64,000 bases of DNA from contig JAVGVS010000001.1 of NCBI GenBank assembly GCA_032718565.1, forward strand, positions 3,742,196 through 3,806,195. Reading direction: 5' to 3'. A program made the position numbers and the translations under genes. The notes below the pieces were generated by a model. The model saw only the letters and a program-made list of their open reading frames with translations. It ran no database searches and was not told where the DNA came from. Origin of the DNA: Distichodus sexfasciatus. Its lineage: Eukaryota > Chordata > Actinopteri > Characiformes > Distichodontidae. Below, piece by piece: positions 21,900-35,415 of the stretch (positions are counted from its first letter, which is position 1; every line of letters begins with the position of its first letter).

Positions 21900-24800
21900 A
21901 TGATTATGATTTTATATGGTTTATTAGCACATTAGCCCACCCTTTGTGATCCAGCTTCTTAACCAGCTTTTCCAAAAGCACAAGGAGTTAGATTTTGAAA
22001 ACTTTTTCGTTTTTATATTAAAACCCTCAGAAGAATGCTTTAGGAACTACAGGTGGGCAGTGAACTCTCAATATATACTGCTTTTTAAAAAGAGGGAATA
22101 TTGATAATTCGATATATTTATTTTTCCCCCTCCACATTTATATCCTCTTATGATCATTGGTAACTTAATGATAAACTTATTGATGCGTATATATTTATTA
22201 ATAGTATTTAAATTATGTTGATTTTTTTTTTTTAATTATTGTTTATTTTATGAGTAAAAATATTTTTGGCTGTGTGTTCCTTTAAGTCATGACATTGTGA
22301 TGTAACCTAAACGTAGCTTAAGCCACGAAACAGGCTTAATTTCTTACAGGCATGCTATTATGAGTGCTGTAGTGCTTGGGGTCCTTCTCTGGAGAGTGGT
22401 GATGGTCTTTCCCATAATTCCACTCTGCTCCTCTGCCGTAGCCTTCACATCTCGCACAACACGGTCATCAAATCAGTGGCCGTGTAATACAGCACCTATT
22501 TTTAAAACACTGTCATAACCTGAAGGTCTCATTGACACGGCCTGAGTCTATACGTGAAACGGCATGTGAATTAGGTCCTGTTTTGTTTCCTAATTTGGTA
22601 CTTAATCGTCATTGGCTCTTTGTGAAAAAGGACAATTTAGCTTTGTTTTTAGTGTTAATGCACTGTTATGAGCTCCTGCTTGTTTGTGTTAGAAATGGAA
22701 GGTGCGGCTAATGTAAGAAGTAGCATCTGTTGTGTTGGGCTTCCTGATGTGCATCTCACCTCTTCTGGGAATGCAGCTCACCACTCTGATGCATTGACTT
22801 GACAGCTGCTTGATTCTGTGGAGATGCTTGGAACCCATTAGTGGAAATGAATTGAAACCTCCCCCTTCCTTTTTTCCTCTTATACACACACACACACACA
22901 CACACTTGCTCCCTGACTAAGGCGCACACATACACACTCATGCAGTTCACTCACTCTTGGTTTGTAGGGCAAACAAATGGCTATTGTTGCTTTTTGTGAC
23001 ACAGCAGCTGAACACAAAAGAGGGTCTTGATATACTTGTTGTAGTGCCTCAGCTGAGGAGAGAAAGAGTGAGCAGAGCAGAGCTGTCAGGGCTTGTTTTG
23101 TGGTAGACATTTTTTGCAAGGAAAATATGCGCTAGCTTTGTACACAAACCTAGACCTGATTCAAAGCCTGCATATGACGCCTGCTAAAGAGTAAACCTGT
23201 AAAGTTGAAATTACAAAGAAGGGCGTATTTGACTTTGTATGGGGTTTATCCTGTATTAAGCTGCTTGTCTAAGGATTGGTGTTCCCAACTTAGAAATTAG
23301 CTTAAATCTTTGTTTGACAAAAAAAAAATGCCATCAGGATTTTCAACCAGGCTTTTTTGTTTGTCCTGGTCAGATGGTAATCAATGTCTGTAAAACCAGC
23401 TTTATATGTTAAAGTATGACTGTCAGATTTAGAAGAGTCACCAAGTTTCTGTTCAGAAACACAGTGTCAGTGTTTCGGCATTGCTCAGACAAATCCACTG
23501 TGATGCAAATAGATTTGTCTTGTACTATAGTCTATAGATATTCAAACTCTAAACTAATAGCAATGAGTGGCATATATAAAATAAGAGAAACTCTCTTAAA
23601 GATTCTCCTGTTTTAGCCTTTCACTATTAAGCCTATCATTTACACAACTCAATGTGGCTGGCAAGGCAAATAAATCACATTATAAATGGCTGGTGGCGAG
23701 GAGGGGTGTTACCAGGGCCGATGAATCAACCAATAACTGGATGCGCAGCTAGAAGGTCATCACATTTGCCTCATATTTATTCAACAATGTCGTCCTTGAG
23801 AATGCTTTCAGAATAAGGAAACGATAATGTTCTTGCTGCAAATCCCTGGACTCTGCAGTCAGGTATTTAAATGATGAAAAATAACTCTGTGCCCTTTGAA
23901 TGCGGTGCGCCGCTCAAGAAACTATGACCTCAGAGGTATAGAAATAGGGTGCTGCTTAGAACAGCACTTTCCAAGCCAGGGCCTGTTTATTCAAATATGT
24001 TTTTTACTTAAAGGATCTGAATACAAATGAAATAGCTCACGACTGTTTGTCGTGAGGAAGCTGTAACTGAAGCTGTAGCGTGCCTAAGCTAATACTTAAC
24101 AGATAATGTGAAGTGTCCCAGCCACAGTGCAGTTTTTACCCCACTGTTCACTACTGGGATCACAAATATTACATGTTTTTTAGCTGGATGGCACACTGAC
24201 CAGCACAAAATATCATTTGTAACTTAAGGGAGTTGAACTGTTGGGTTTGGGCATTTACGTGGGTCAAGTAAGTCTTTTGAGAGGATAATGGAACAAAATA
24301 TGGTTGTTATTCCCAGCTCTTTTGAAAGAGTCACAGCCTGAGATTTAGGTCCATTAAATTAATCTGGGTGGGGGGGTGCTGGGTCATATCAGTTATTTTC
24401 ATCTCTTTCTTCTTCTACCATAGGGGTGGGATGGAATAAGGGAACACTTGCTGTTTTGGGCCCAGTTAAAAGGATGTACTGGACCCATCAGTAATTATGG
24501 CAGCCTTCCTGAAGGATCTCTGGCAGGATTTGCCCCACTCTTCTTCTTTTTTTTTTTTTTAACCTCATCATTTTTTACTCTCTCTCTCTCCCTCCCATCT
24601 TTTTCCTTCTTTCCTGCTTTTGTTCTCATTAATCAGAGCTGTTGCTCTCCTACCGCGGAAGCCGATAGCTTTAGCCGGCTGACAGGTGCTGGGTGTAGGG
24701 AGGAAGGCGCCATGAAACTCGGCCATGAAAAGAGTCGTGTGCAGGCAAACCCTGGAGGTGAACGCTGTATAATTCAGTGTCCCCTATTTGTTTTGTGGAT

Positions 24801-25110
24801 TGATGTCTCAGATCATTGAAGGCTTGATGCGTGTCCGTTTCTAGGTCAGGGATGACACTTTCTGATTGGCTGAACCGGAGAGGTATTGGAGGGTGCTGGT
24901 TTATTAGAAATGTGATGGGGTGATTATATATTCTCTCTCTCTGTGTCCCTGCTCTCTCTTGTCATTCTCATCCCTCTCTCCATCTATTTCTCCCTCTCTC
25001 TTGTAGATGCCTGTGATGTGTTGTTAGTTGAAGCAGGGTTGCGCCTCTGATGAAGGCCTCCCACTGTGTAAATGGGTGTGATATTTGAAATGCCAGCAGT
25101 TTGGGCTGTT
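21900..25110. other. baz2b intron 1, 5' part: mostly unremarkable
   Basis: A+T-rich DNA with a (CA)n tract at about 22883-22904, a poly-T/CT stretch near 24548-24605 and a long pyrimidine tract at 24930-25005 that ends in a tgtag acceptor-like site. No coding exon recognised. Confidence 0.5.
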
Positions 25111-25590
25111 TGCCCGCCTGCTACCCTCCATTAGCATCCTGGAGCGGAATAGGGAGTGCTGTACTCACAAGAGAGAGAGAGAAAGAGAGGGAGGGAGAGA
25201 CAGAGAGCGAGAAGCATGTTGAGTAAGGTCTTGCATATTCATAACCAAGGGACAGCTGCTTTCACTGGGAGCCCAGAGGCTCACTAGCTATTAGAAACCA
25301 TTCTGCGCACACACACACACACATGCACGTACACACAGTGCACTAAGACACAGCTTCAGCAAGCGGGGCCCTGTCTTATTTATTGATCTCTCTGCATTTA
25401 AAATCTGGTCACTCCTGCAACAGAGCCTCTCCATTTTAGCTGCACTAGCAGCCGTCACTGCAGACACCAATTTTAAATATTTAATTTTCTCCCAACGCAG
25501 CACGAAATGACTGAAGATGGGAACAGGAGAGTCCACGCCTGACTGAACATGTGGCGCCCATCAGAAGCTCTTGAATTGAGCCATAGTTTA
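25110..25590. promoter_or_regulatory. Candidate conserved noncoding block C (with internal GA and CA repeats)
   Basis: Complex segments such as ctccattagcatcctggag, ttgcatattcataaccaag and caattttaaatatttaattt flank a (GA)n run near 25171-25200 and a (CA)n tract near 25308-25322. The words include octamer-like and homeodomain-like sites. Appearance only. Confidence 0.3.
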
Positions 25591-26189
25591 TTTCAGATTT
25601 GTCTTAATGTGTGTGGAAGTGTACCATGCATGCCTGGGTGTTGTGTGTTTGTTGATGTCTGTTGGTTCCTCCAGGAATGTTGAAAAATTAAGGTTTGCTA
25701 AGTTCACTGCTCTTTAGGAATGTTAACAGCCTTGTTGTATTGTGTATCATTCAACCACAAATTTTTTAGTTGCTCGTCAGTTTTGGTGAGACAGATATCC
25801 GCTCTGATTGCTAGATTATACCACCATGCATTTATACGCTAAGGGCAAAAGGGGTTGATTATGCAGTCCTTTGTTCTTCATTCTGCATTTGTTATTTTGA
25901 AAGGAGTTGTGTTTAAGCCATAGTTATTTATGCAGTGATTCTGGCTTGTCTGTGAGTGCTAAGAAATTATCTCTTCATGCTTCATATCATGAAGCCCTTC
26001 AACCATAGTTGTAGTCTGACTTTATGTGAGTGAAACTGAGAACCTCTTTTTACATTCCTCACAGCTAAAGAATAAGACCTTCTCTGAGGACACGTCATGG
26101 TTAACAGTCTTCACAGAGGTCAGAATGAGTGTAAAATGTTATATGGGCGATGCAGGGTGTGTGAAATCACCAGGAAATGTTGTAACTCT

Positions 26190-26560
26190 GTTGTAAACCG
26201 TTGAAGCCGCCAACATGTAGGGAGAGAAGGAACTTGAGAAGACGGGCAGCTCTGGTGCTCGTTTCCGCCAGCGAAATGGCTATTAGGCATCATATTGCTG
26301 TGAACCTTGACTCACGGACTGAGCCGTTTGTATTGTCTTCTTCCTTAAATGATGGCAGGAATTCACAGCAGCTGTAACATTAGCCAACGCTGCTTGTGTG
26401 ACGGTTCAAAGAGTTTGGGGTTGAAGACCTTTCATTCCGAGGCCTCGCTGTGACCTCCTGTAGCTCCCCCACACCGCTGAGGCTGAACCTCCTCGCCGAG
26501 AACAACTGAAATAAGCCTCCTGCTTCATTCACGAAAGTGAACGGAGCTGAGCATCCAGTC
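26190..26560. promoter_or_regulatory. Candidate conserved noncoding block D
   Basis: Moderately G+C-rich, repeat-free sequence with CpGs (tcgtttccgccagcgaaatg; ccgaggcctcgctgtgacct), distinct from flanking A/T-rich DNA. No frame resembles a protein. Confidence 0.28.
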
Positions 26561-26984
26561 TTATAGACCTTAACTTTGGATCAGTAGGATCAATTATGAA
26601 CATTAGGGTAGTTGTCTGAGGTGAGAATGGGAAGTACTTGGGGTGCAAAATCGTAAGCACCAGAATGAGAAATGTCGTAACCAGTCTTTCAAAAGCAGAT
26701 ACACTGCGCTCACAGTTACATTCCATCTTGCAACCCTTAATTGATACAAACCCTTAATGGTTATGACACTGATTCACAATGTGTCGTTAAAACTGCAAAA
26801 CGTTTCTCAAGAATAGTCATACCAGTCACACAAGAATAGTCTTAAGAATTTTTTTCACCACACCTTTTTTGTGATAAATATTTTTTTTCTCACATTTAAA
26901 TAGATATTTTTTAAGTCAAAGTTTAAGGATTGTAGTAGTGCAAATATTCTGTCTCAAGACTATTCTCTGCAGCCTGAGCGGTCT

Positions 26985-27350
26985 GTGCCGGTAGAAGAGA
27001 ATGTCATTTAAGGGAGCATTTTGATGGGAGATATGCCCTTTGTTCTTTATTGGAGCTGGTATTGACGTACCATAGCTACTGCCGCTTGTTGTGCTTTGAT
27101 GGAAGTCTCCCGGGCTCCTCCGGGCCAGCGGCTCCCTGGCGGAAGGCAAATATTTAGAGCTAAATTAAGCAGGCTGCGGGAGAGCGCTAGCGGCGTTGGC
27201 TTTTTCGGAAGCGGCGCGTCAGGCTTCGACCGCTCCCCGGGTTCAGCAGCTATCAGTCACTCGGCTGTCAGTGTGTCTCTGTATTCCGCTCGTCATGCTG
27301 GATGCTCGGCCTACGAGAGTCGAGGACTGGAGAACAGGTCAATGAATTTC
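26985..27350. promoter_or_regulatory. Candidate conserved noncoding block E, G+C-rich
   Basis: CpG-rich complex sequence (tctcccgggctcctccgggc; gggagagcgctagcggcgtt) that includes aggcaaatatttagagctaa. A 90-codon open frame covers part of it but resembles no known protein. Confidence 0.3.
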
Positions 27351-29242
27351 AATAGACAAACAATGTGACTTCAAAACATTAAAATGGCACAGAAGTCAGA
27401 TCTCAGAGGAATATTTCTATTTAGGTGTCATTTTTAAAATGGCTTTATGAGCAGGTTACTCACAGTGATGCGTAAACTCACCCTTGTCATGTAACTATAA
27501 TAAAATGCCTTTGATTTGTCTGTCTTGTGTGGTTCCTCTGTTCCTAAAAATGTGTTGAAGACTTTTTTTTTTTTTTTAAACAAAATTAAATGTGCTCTTC
27601 ACCTACTTGTCCTGCCGCGGCTTATTCCTGCTGGTAATTCTCCGTTGTGGCGGGATGTTTATGTTCCGGTCTGCAGAGTCCTGCTGATGTTCTGCAGGGT
27701 TCTACAGATGTGATTTCAGGTCTGTGTTTAGCCTGCTCTTTGCTGCTTAATCCAATATGTAGGATGGTAATTCATATTAAACATGGGCACCAGGGTATCA
27801 TCTCAGTAATTATGCACCAAAATGTTTGATGTTGCATAGTGTTAACTTATTCTCTTCCCAAGATTAGTTCGTTTTGTGGCTTTGTTGTTTAAGGCTTTGA
27901 TCCCTGACGGCAGAAGGCCTGGTAGCTCCCTCTTTTTCGCTCCTGGGTGAGCAGTGGGTTTTGCCCTGTGTGGTTTTGCCCTCCAGGTCTTGTTTTTTTT
28001 CATTTGGTGACTGAGTTGATTCATCTCTGAGATTGTCTTGTGCTGTGAGCCTAAGCTCATGCACAAGCTAACTCCCTTTGAGCTCAATCACAACTTGGCC
28101 CTCAGTAGAATTTGTAGGTTTACTCTAGAGTTACCTTCAGATTACCTTAAATTGAGCCAGTTAGCTTGCTGCCTATTCAATCCAGCTTTGTAGGAAACCC
28201 CCCAGGGTTCGGACTCTGATCTCACACAGCACGAGTCCAAATTTTCTTACACTTAGCACGTGTGAGACTTTCTTGAATTGTGTAAAGAATTTCTCCAGGC
28301 CATTTTACTTGTCTGCTTTTCATATTTCATCTGGTGATGATTTTATAAATGTCAATGTTTAGGGTGAGCATGTGGAACTGAGTTAATGCATGGGTTGCTG
28401 TCTTTCTCTCACCACACATACACACACACACACACACCCTTACAGTAATAAATAACAGTGAAATAACAGGTTGCATATTGTGAGGATTTAGACCTCTTGC
28501 ACTTTCTTTTTTGTCCTAATAAGTCCTAATAAGTAAATCTCAGTTTCTAGACAAAATTAAAAGAACACGCTCAACTTCCAGAATAACTACAAATTATATT
28601 CGTCATTCATTGATTTTGACCTCTGTAACTGCTAAAAGGGCGCGTTCACTGAAATGGTGCCATGACATTATTTTCTGCTGTAAGAGTTTTGCATGTGCAC
28701 CTTCTGTTTACTTTTCATTAAATGTGTTCTCAAGTAAAGTCTAAAAAGGCAATAGTTCAGCGTAAGCATGTTGAGATGGGAGTATTTTCCAAACAAAAGG
28801 TGTTAAATAGTCTGTTTGTTTAACCAGCATTTCTTACACCATACGTTTATGACCTTTTACACAAACATATTTTGTCGTGTTTTCCTAGCAGTGCAGGGCA
28901 AGTAAAATGTGTGTGCATGCGATCCGGTTTTCTTTTGTTTTGCCAGTCTGGTCAGGTTTCTTTCTCTCATGACATTGCCTTGTATTATCACTAGGTTGGT
29001 CCTTTTTTCACACAGATCAGAAGATTATGCTGTAGGTGCATAGTGTTATGGGTGTGCGTTTTTAGTTCTTCGTATCCCTTGATCAATAGATTGGTAAATA
29101 GATAAATAAGATAAAATAGTTTTCCTTGTGAGTAATAATTGATTATTTAAATAAGACTAAGAGTAATGGGTTGATGGTGTAGATACACAAAGTGAAACAG
29201 TACATTGGTAATAGCTTAAGATCTAAAAGGTATAAGAACAAG

Positions 29243-29245
29243 CGT

Positions 29246-29291
<46 letters not shown>

Positions 29292-29297
29292 CAGAGA
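29243..29297 (+). repeat. Compound microsatellite (GT)n then (GA)n
   Basis: The GT tract switches to GA at about 29278. Confidence 0.95.
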
Positions 29298-29925
29298 GGT
29301 ATAATTTATGCCTACAGTAGAGATTAAATACAGACTGAAGGTGCACAAGCATGCCCAGATGGGTCTGTGTTTAATGAAAATAGAGAAGGCTGCTGGCTCA
29401 CCAGAACACGTCAGAGGGGCAGGACAGGCTGGTGATCCTGCTGATATCACCTCCCTGCTGATCTGGAGCTAGGCAGAGAAAGAGGAGGATGTGTGTGTAT
29501 TCACTACTCAATGTGCTTTTTAATCTTGAACCATACTTGATCTGTATCTTTAAAAAAAAACAAAAAAAAAACCCGGCAGGATGTGAAGTCTTGCACTCGT
29601 GACCACATGGCTATTTTTGCGAGCTTCCACCCTGACCCTTGCCCAAAATCAAAGCACTTGCAGATCGCAGTATGATTGTTTCAGATGAGTGTGTGCGTTC
29701 GTTTCCCTGTTTCCTCCCGCTTTTTATGATGTATGATGAGCTGCTTGTACTCATTCAAGTCGTACAGTCTAGCCACATTTACGGCATTTAGCCATTGCTC
29801 TAGACATCACATGACGAAGACATGACTTCATATGTTCACTTTGATACCCGTTGCCTCTTTTGTTTGTTAGACAGGAATGCTCAATTTGTGCCTGTGTGTG
29901 CTTACGTGTGTTATTTGTGTTGCAG

Positions 29926-29974
29926 GTCGATGGCACAGTAATGTCCCTGCACTGAATCACATTCTTCTATTTCA
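29926..29974 (+). other. Possible 49-nt untranslated exon in baz2b intron 1
   Basis: It lies between an acceptor-like gtgttgcag and a near-perfect donor TTCA|gtaagt. It would carry two tiny upstream frames (ATG GCA CAG TAA and ATG TCC CTG CAC TGA). The upstream pyrimidine tract is weak. No transcript evidence. Confidence 0.2.
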
Positions 29975-31084
29975 GTAAGTGTGCTCTCTCTCTCTCCCTC
30001 TCCCCCTCCTTTTCTCTCTTTCTATCTCTCTGTCTGCAGATTCTGTTAAATACACTATGATAAATATAGAAAGAACGTTAATCATTTTTCTGGAAAGTGA
30101 GGGTTTTTTTTTTTTTTTTGGCCCATGATGGGTGTGTTGTAACATGGCGCTGTACTTGTGTCTGTGCGCTACTGTGAAGACTCTTTTGATCTGCCTCATT
30201 TAAGTGCAAAATGATGCATCTCTGCCATTAGCCTCAATCAAACAGCCGGCTACAACGAGTTACTCTGCCTTCCCTTTGTTTGAAATTTAGGGAGTTGGTG
30301 TGGGCCAGAGATGGAGAAAATGTCTTTTGCTACATTTGGATACTTCTAAATAAATTACTGTCAACCAAAAGGTAGTAATTGGGTGACTGAATGTGAATGA
30401 AGCTCCCTTTTGCACACTGAGGCTTTCAGTAGAGTCTGCATGGATGAGTTGGTAAATGATCTAGTTCTGGTTTGGGACTGAGACAAGATACAGTGGGAAA
30501 TTAAGTGGACTGAACACTCAGCCTCAGTCCCAGCCCCACTCCTGGCTGACTGAGGAATAACTGGATATGCTTTATTTGGGATAATTTTGCACCTTTTAAT
30601 CTCTGCTCTGTGCAAAGAAAAAAGGGGCTTCGTTTTTTTGTAGCGGAAATGGCCTGATTAATTTTGTCCGACATTTTAATAAGCCCTGAATTTAGTATTT
30701 GTGTAGTTTGTGTGCATTTATGTCAAGGCAGTGTTGCACTAAGACTCTAGTACCACTGATCTATTTGTCCTTTTTAATAAATATTTATGTGTACCTTCAG
30801 GTAATGGTGTGGATTGAAAGGAGACTCTGTGCTAGAAGGGTGTGAAAGAGTGTTGTGAAGCGCGTGTGTGTGTGTGTTTGTGTGTTTATTGAGACTGTGT
30901 TACTAACAGAGTGTTGCCACAGTGTAATATGATGTGGTTGTAAATATTGGAGCTTCCCACTCGTTGCCCTCACGAGGACAAGAAGGCAGACAATGGGCAG
31001 GATCGGGGGGGGGAAGCTATCTGAATTGGCATTATTAAATATTATTTTTAGACTAATATTTTTAATTAACTGAAATAGTCGTGT

Positions 31085-31263
31085 CCTGTTCGGAAATGAC
31101 AGACTGCATTACAAGATTATGTGTATTTTCCAAAAAATGTAACATTTATTTAAAATAAAGCTAACGGCTTTCTATATGAAATGCACAGGGGGACAAACGG
31201 CCAAGCTGCGTGTCAGACACGGGCCACTCGGTCTCGGTAAACCTGTTCGGAAATGACAGACTG
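31085..31263 (+). repeat. Exact 22-bp direct repeat, 157 bp apart
   Basis: The segment beginning cctgttcggaaatgacag occurs at 31085-31106 and again, identical over 22 bases, at 31242-31263. The flanks differ. Confidence 0.92.
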
Positions 31264-31470
31264 TCCCGATGCTGATGAGAGAAGATGCTTCGTTAGGTTG
31301 GGAACTCATAGCACTTTTAATGACAAACGCATCACGTTGCCTGGACGCACGCCGTGAATAGATCACATCCTGAAGGTCAAAGACAGCGGGTGGTAACAGC
31401 CGAGCAAACATTTCAGAGTGTATTGCATCAGCTTCGCACTGCGCTTTCGTCCTCTTTCGGCTTTTTGATG
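31180..31470. promoter_or_regulatory. Candidate conserved noncoding block F
   Basis: CpG-containing complex sequence (acacgggccactcggtctcg; gacaaacgcatcacgttgcc) around the second copy of the direct repeat, ended by a (CA)n tract at about 31512-31539. Confidence 0.3.
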
Positions 31471-32359
31471 GTTTCTTTTGCTTTAGTTTCCCCCCATGTG
31501 TCTTCTGTTACACGCACACACACACACACACACACACACCTCTTTTCTACTATATGTAAGCCTTCTTTCGTTATTCTGGCTATGAACTGAGGTTACTAGT
31601 GGGTAGTCTGTACTAAAGGTGTAAATCACAAGTTTCATCATGGTACTGAGTTATATTGATACGATGGATAATGATTTAATGTCTGTGATATCACAAAGTC
31701 TGGTGCGATACCATTTTGATTGAGTTCAGTTCAGAAGCCATATGAACCATATGAGACTATCATATTCTGATTTAACACCACTTCCATTCATACCAAATCA
31801 TAAAAAGCAACTAAAATATAATTTGACATTTTTATGTTCCGGAGGTCAATTAGACGTTTCAATTAAAATCTCTCCTGTTCAGTTTTAATTGATGTTACAA
31901 TATGTGTGACGTCTGATAAATGCTTTGGTCTTGTTGATCATTGAATCACGGTTGATCGAAGTATCGTTACACCCCTTGTATGTACTAGCACATTTGCACA
32001 GAGGTTAATCTGATTTGCTACTCGTAGCTGTATGCTGTTAAAGGTGAAACTGCGTCTATCTCTTTCTTTCCAGTGCTGTCATTCCTAGCCGGGATATGGA
32101 GCATTATACGGATGAGCCCTGACCCTTTTAGTGGCGTTCATGGAGTTGAAGGATGGTGCTTTGTCATTAAGACGTATAGAATTTTTATGGTCATACAACA
32201 CACAGCTTGTCTTGTATTTATTTCTTCATTTCTCTCTCTCTCTCTCGTTCCAGATGACCAGACCTGGTCTCTGTTAGCAGCCTCTAATGAGGACGTGACT
32301 CACACTGAGTTGCTCTCCTAGTTCAGCGCACCGAGAGCAAGAATACACTGGGTTATTAT

Positions 32360-34180
32360 TGAGCCGTCGTTTTAGCATGTAGAACGGCTTTAAACCCAGC
32401 CCTGCTTGTACCTGGAGTCGCTGAGCTCGGCAGACCCACTGCATTTGTCCGTGTCTTGCTGAGGAGTCCAAGCCGCCTCTGGAAAAGCTTTAAAACCACA
32501 GTTGGGACTTTTCTTAGCTGACGAGCCGCCAAACCAGAGCTAATCTCATTAGGTCGGTGCAAGGGAGCTTTTGGAAAGAGCTCTATTGTTTAAAAAGCAG
32601 GACTGTAGGTATGACCACAGACCTCAGGGCATTAATTACCGCCCGAGTGATGAAACACAGAGCTCTGCCCAGCTGTGCCCCCTAATCATTTCCTCTTGAT
32701 AAACTAGAACTAATCACGGCTCTTCCTCAGAGAGGAGGGGGAGGTGGATGTCAAGTCTGTCATAAAACAAGGATGATGCGGCGTGGTGTGTGAGTGTAGG
32801 TGTGGTTTTTTTTTCCACAGTGAAAATTGTTAGGAAGAGGGAGAGAGAGAGAGAGAGGATATTAGAGAGAGGATGTAACAGCATAGCATGTTCGTTAGAG
32901 CAGCCCAACTGTGCATGTGCACGTTCGCATTAGGGCATGTTTTTTTGTGCTCCGTGTGCAGATGGTGAGAAGGGAAATTGAATTTTCTTTAGTATCGTTG
33001 GGCCGTTATGGCCAGCTGCCTGCTGCCTCCTTTAATGCAGCCATTGAGATCTCTGCACGGGACAGAAGGAGCCTCTCTTCTCCGCCCTTACTCTGGCCTC
33101 AGAGACCCCCTCAAACGCTCAGCACCACCGTCCTGCATGCGAAATGAAACCTTTTAAACACACACACACACAGAGCCCATCATGCTGTGCTGATTCCACA
33201 CGGCATTCTGCTTTCCCTCAGAATGGCCGTCTCCCGAGGCCCACTTTCCATCTCCTGCCTGTCTCGGCTCTCGAGTGAATTCGCTCCTGTAACGTGTGGC
33301 TAGCCGCCTCAGTACGGCACATACAAAATGGCTTCAGTAATATCAGAGCTGATATAAACGCCAGCCTTTTGAAGGAGTGGCATAAATGCCACTTAGGCGG
33401 ATGAGAGCGAGAGGGAGCGGGAGAGAGGGGGGAGAAGGAATATATCTCTGCCGTCAGCTCTTCCTCGGCCTGATAGAGGTGACACCAAGGTGAAGGCAGA
33501 CGCGTGGAATGGTTGGAAATCATTGATATTCTGACTTGCAGGCAGCGAGTGGCTCAGTGGCAGATGGAGTCTTCGTCAGAGAAGAAAAATGGCAGGCGGG
33601 GAGCGCGGCTGCTGTTTTCTGCCCCGGCGGCCCCCACGCTAGCGCCCTGTGACCTTCCCCTCCTCGCCACCATTCCGCCTGCGCACTGTGATCAATTACC
33701 CCATGGCTTTGTTCATGTGGAATGTGGAAAAGGATCAGAATGGCCTTTTCCAGGAGGAGAAATTCTGACACCCACCCAGCACACAGCCTTCTGTGGAAAG
33801 AGACTAAAACTGGGAATGTTGTGGGTTTCTCTTCAGTTTTATTTGAACCCTTTTTTGGGAGGAGTTTCTTTTGCTCTTTTAAGAAGGTTGCTCTCTGCAA
33901 AGCCGGTCTTTGAGTTAATGCTCCTGTCACTTGAACGTTGCCGCTGTGTAACCTCCTCCGCACTCCCTTTATGGCGGGGATTCTGATTAGATGGAAGCTG
34001 TGTCTCTGTGTGTGCCACCTTAAAGACACAAATATTAATGTTGTTCTTGCTGTCCTGCTCCGTGGTGTCCTGGTGGCGGTGTGTGGAGCTCCAGGGGGTC
34101 AGTCAACACTTCAGCAGAACTGTGGCTATATGTGTGCGAATTTTACACTCCAAGCTTTCTGCTGTCTTGCTGCCATTTGT
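32360..34180. promoter_or_regulatory. Candidate conserved noncoding block G (broad)
   Basis: About 1.8 kb of mostly complex, G+C-richer intron sequence interrupted by a short (GA)n at 32841-32857 and (CA)n at 33158-33171. It includes ctcattaggtcggtgcaagg, gcagccattgagatctctgc and gtgatcaattaccccatggc. Open frames of 160 (+) and 169 (-) codons overlap at 33504-34029 but look like chance frames in G+C-rich DNA. Confidence 0.3.
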
Positions 34181-35415
34181 CTGAGATTAAAATGAATCTA
34201 CCTCTTTCCCCCCCTCTAATGGCTCTAAAAGGTTTGCTTGGTGGCGTTGTTTGTCCTTTCCTGTGTAACAATTAAGTTAATTAATTTGCCTAGTCTCTCT
34301 TGATCGTTAAACAAGATTTGGATAATGGATTACCTTTAATGACTTAAACACTGCTTCTGGGAAGGAAATTACCGAATCGTCATCATTTAAATGTAGAGTA
34401 AATGTTGTCAGACATTGAGCAATGTCTTGTTGATATAGGATTCAGTTTTGTCATCTTTATGCGTTACAAACTGAAAAATTAAATAAACATCAAACATGGA
34501 TAAAAATCAGTCGCTTTTTCAATATAAATCAGTGAGCCCATGCTTGCTTTTTTTGACTCTCTGGTGCACTTATAAGTAGGAATGCCTTTGACAGCACAGT
34601 TTGCTTTGCAGTCACATAATGGGATATGCAGGCGCTTCGTTGACAGCAAAACCCAGGAAGGACAAACATTTGAAAGGTCGGAAGGGAAAAAAATGTGACC
34701 GACTAACAAACGATGCAAAGAGGCCGGTGACAGTGAGGTGTGGGTTTAATATGTAGGCTGCTTTTCATTAAGGAAACTCATTGTTATGCATAGACTGTTC
34801 CTCAGTACTGCGACGAATATTGTGTTTTATCATCGTCTGCATATTCGGGGAATTAGCGGGGGGTTAGGTGCCTTTCCTCAGCATAGAAAAGAGGGGTATT
34901 TTGGTCGTGTCCTCATAAAGGCAGTAAAGCTAATATACCTAGGGAAAAGTGTAATCCGTGTCAGGCTTTAGTTTAGTTTGCAGAATATGGTTGTGCTGCT
35001 TGTAGTGATCAGCCTTCAGGAGCTGCTGGCCGATGATGCTTTTTACCTCCTTATTTTTATTGCTTGTTTAACAACTCTTTTGTACCTTTGACCAGTGAAT
35101 ATCTGGTTTATATGAAACGTGTTGTAATGCTGCCCTAATGCTGGGTATAATGGTTACGGTATTTACTTTGCTCCAGCTGGAGGGGAAAGTAAAAAAAAAT
35201 AGCTACAGTAAATATAGCAATATATAGTAAAACAGTAAATCTCACTGCAAATGTTCTTTCTTGAATGTTATTTTATTGTTATTGTAATTTTATTTATATT
35301 ATAAGTATGTATGATTTTTTTTTTTGATCTGTGAAATTAGACAGATTGTTGCTGATTAGTAAACTGAATGTGTTGACTTGTAAAAGGGGGTGAAGCTAAT
35401 GCTACATCATGTGTG

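Larger units (their letters stand above)
27360..31080. other. baz2b intron 1, middle part: mostly unremarkable
   Basis: A+T-rich intron with poly-T runs (about 27560-27580, 30104-30119), (CA)n near 28417-28438, a GT/GA microsatellite near 29245, a possible small untranslated exon near 29926 and a remnant of a SINE tail near 29768 (acatttacggcatttagcca). Confidence 0.5.

Noticed and set aside
32064..32321. Possible 5'UTR or coding exons after good acceptor-like tracts at 32072 and 32253
   Set aside because: Acceptors are plausible but no convincing paired donors and no protein resemblance; left unannotated.
33504..33986. 160-codon plus-strand frame as a gene
   Set aside because: No family resemblance, and the opposite strand is equally open, which suggests composition rather than coding.
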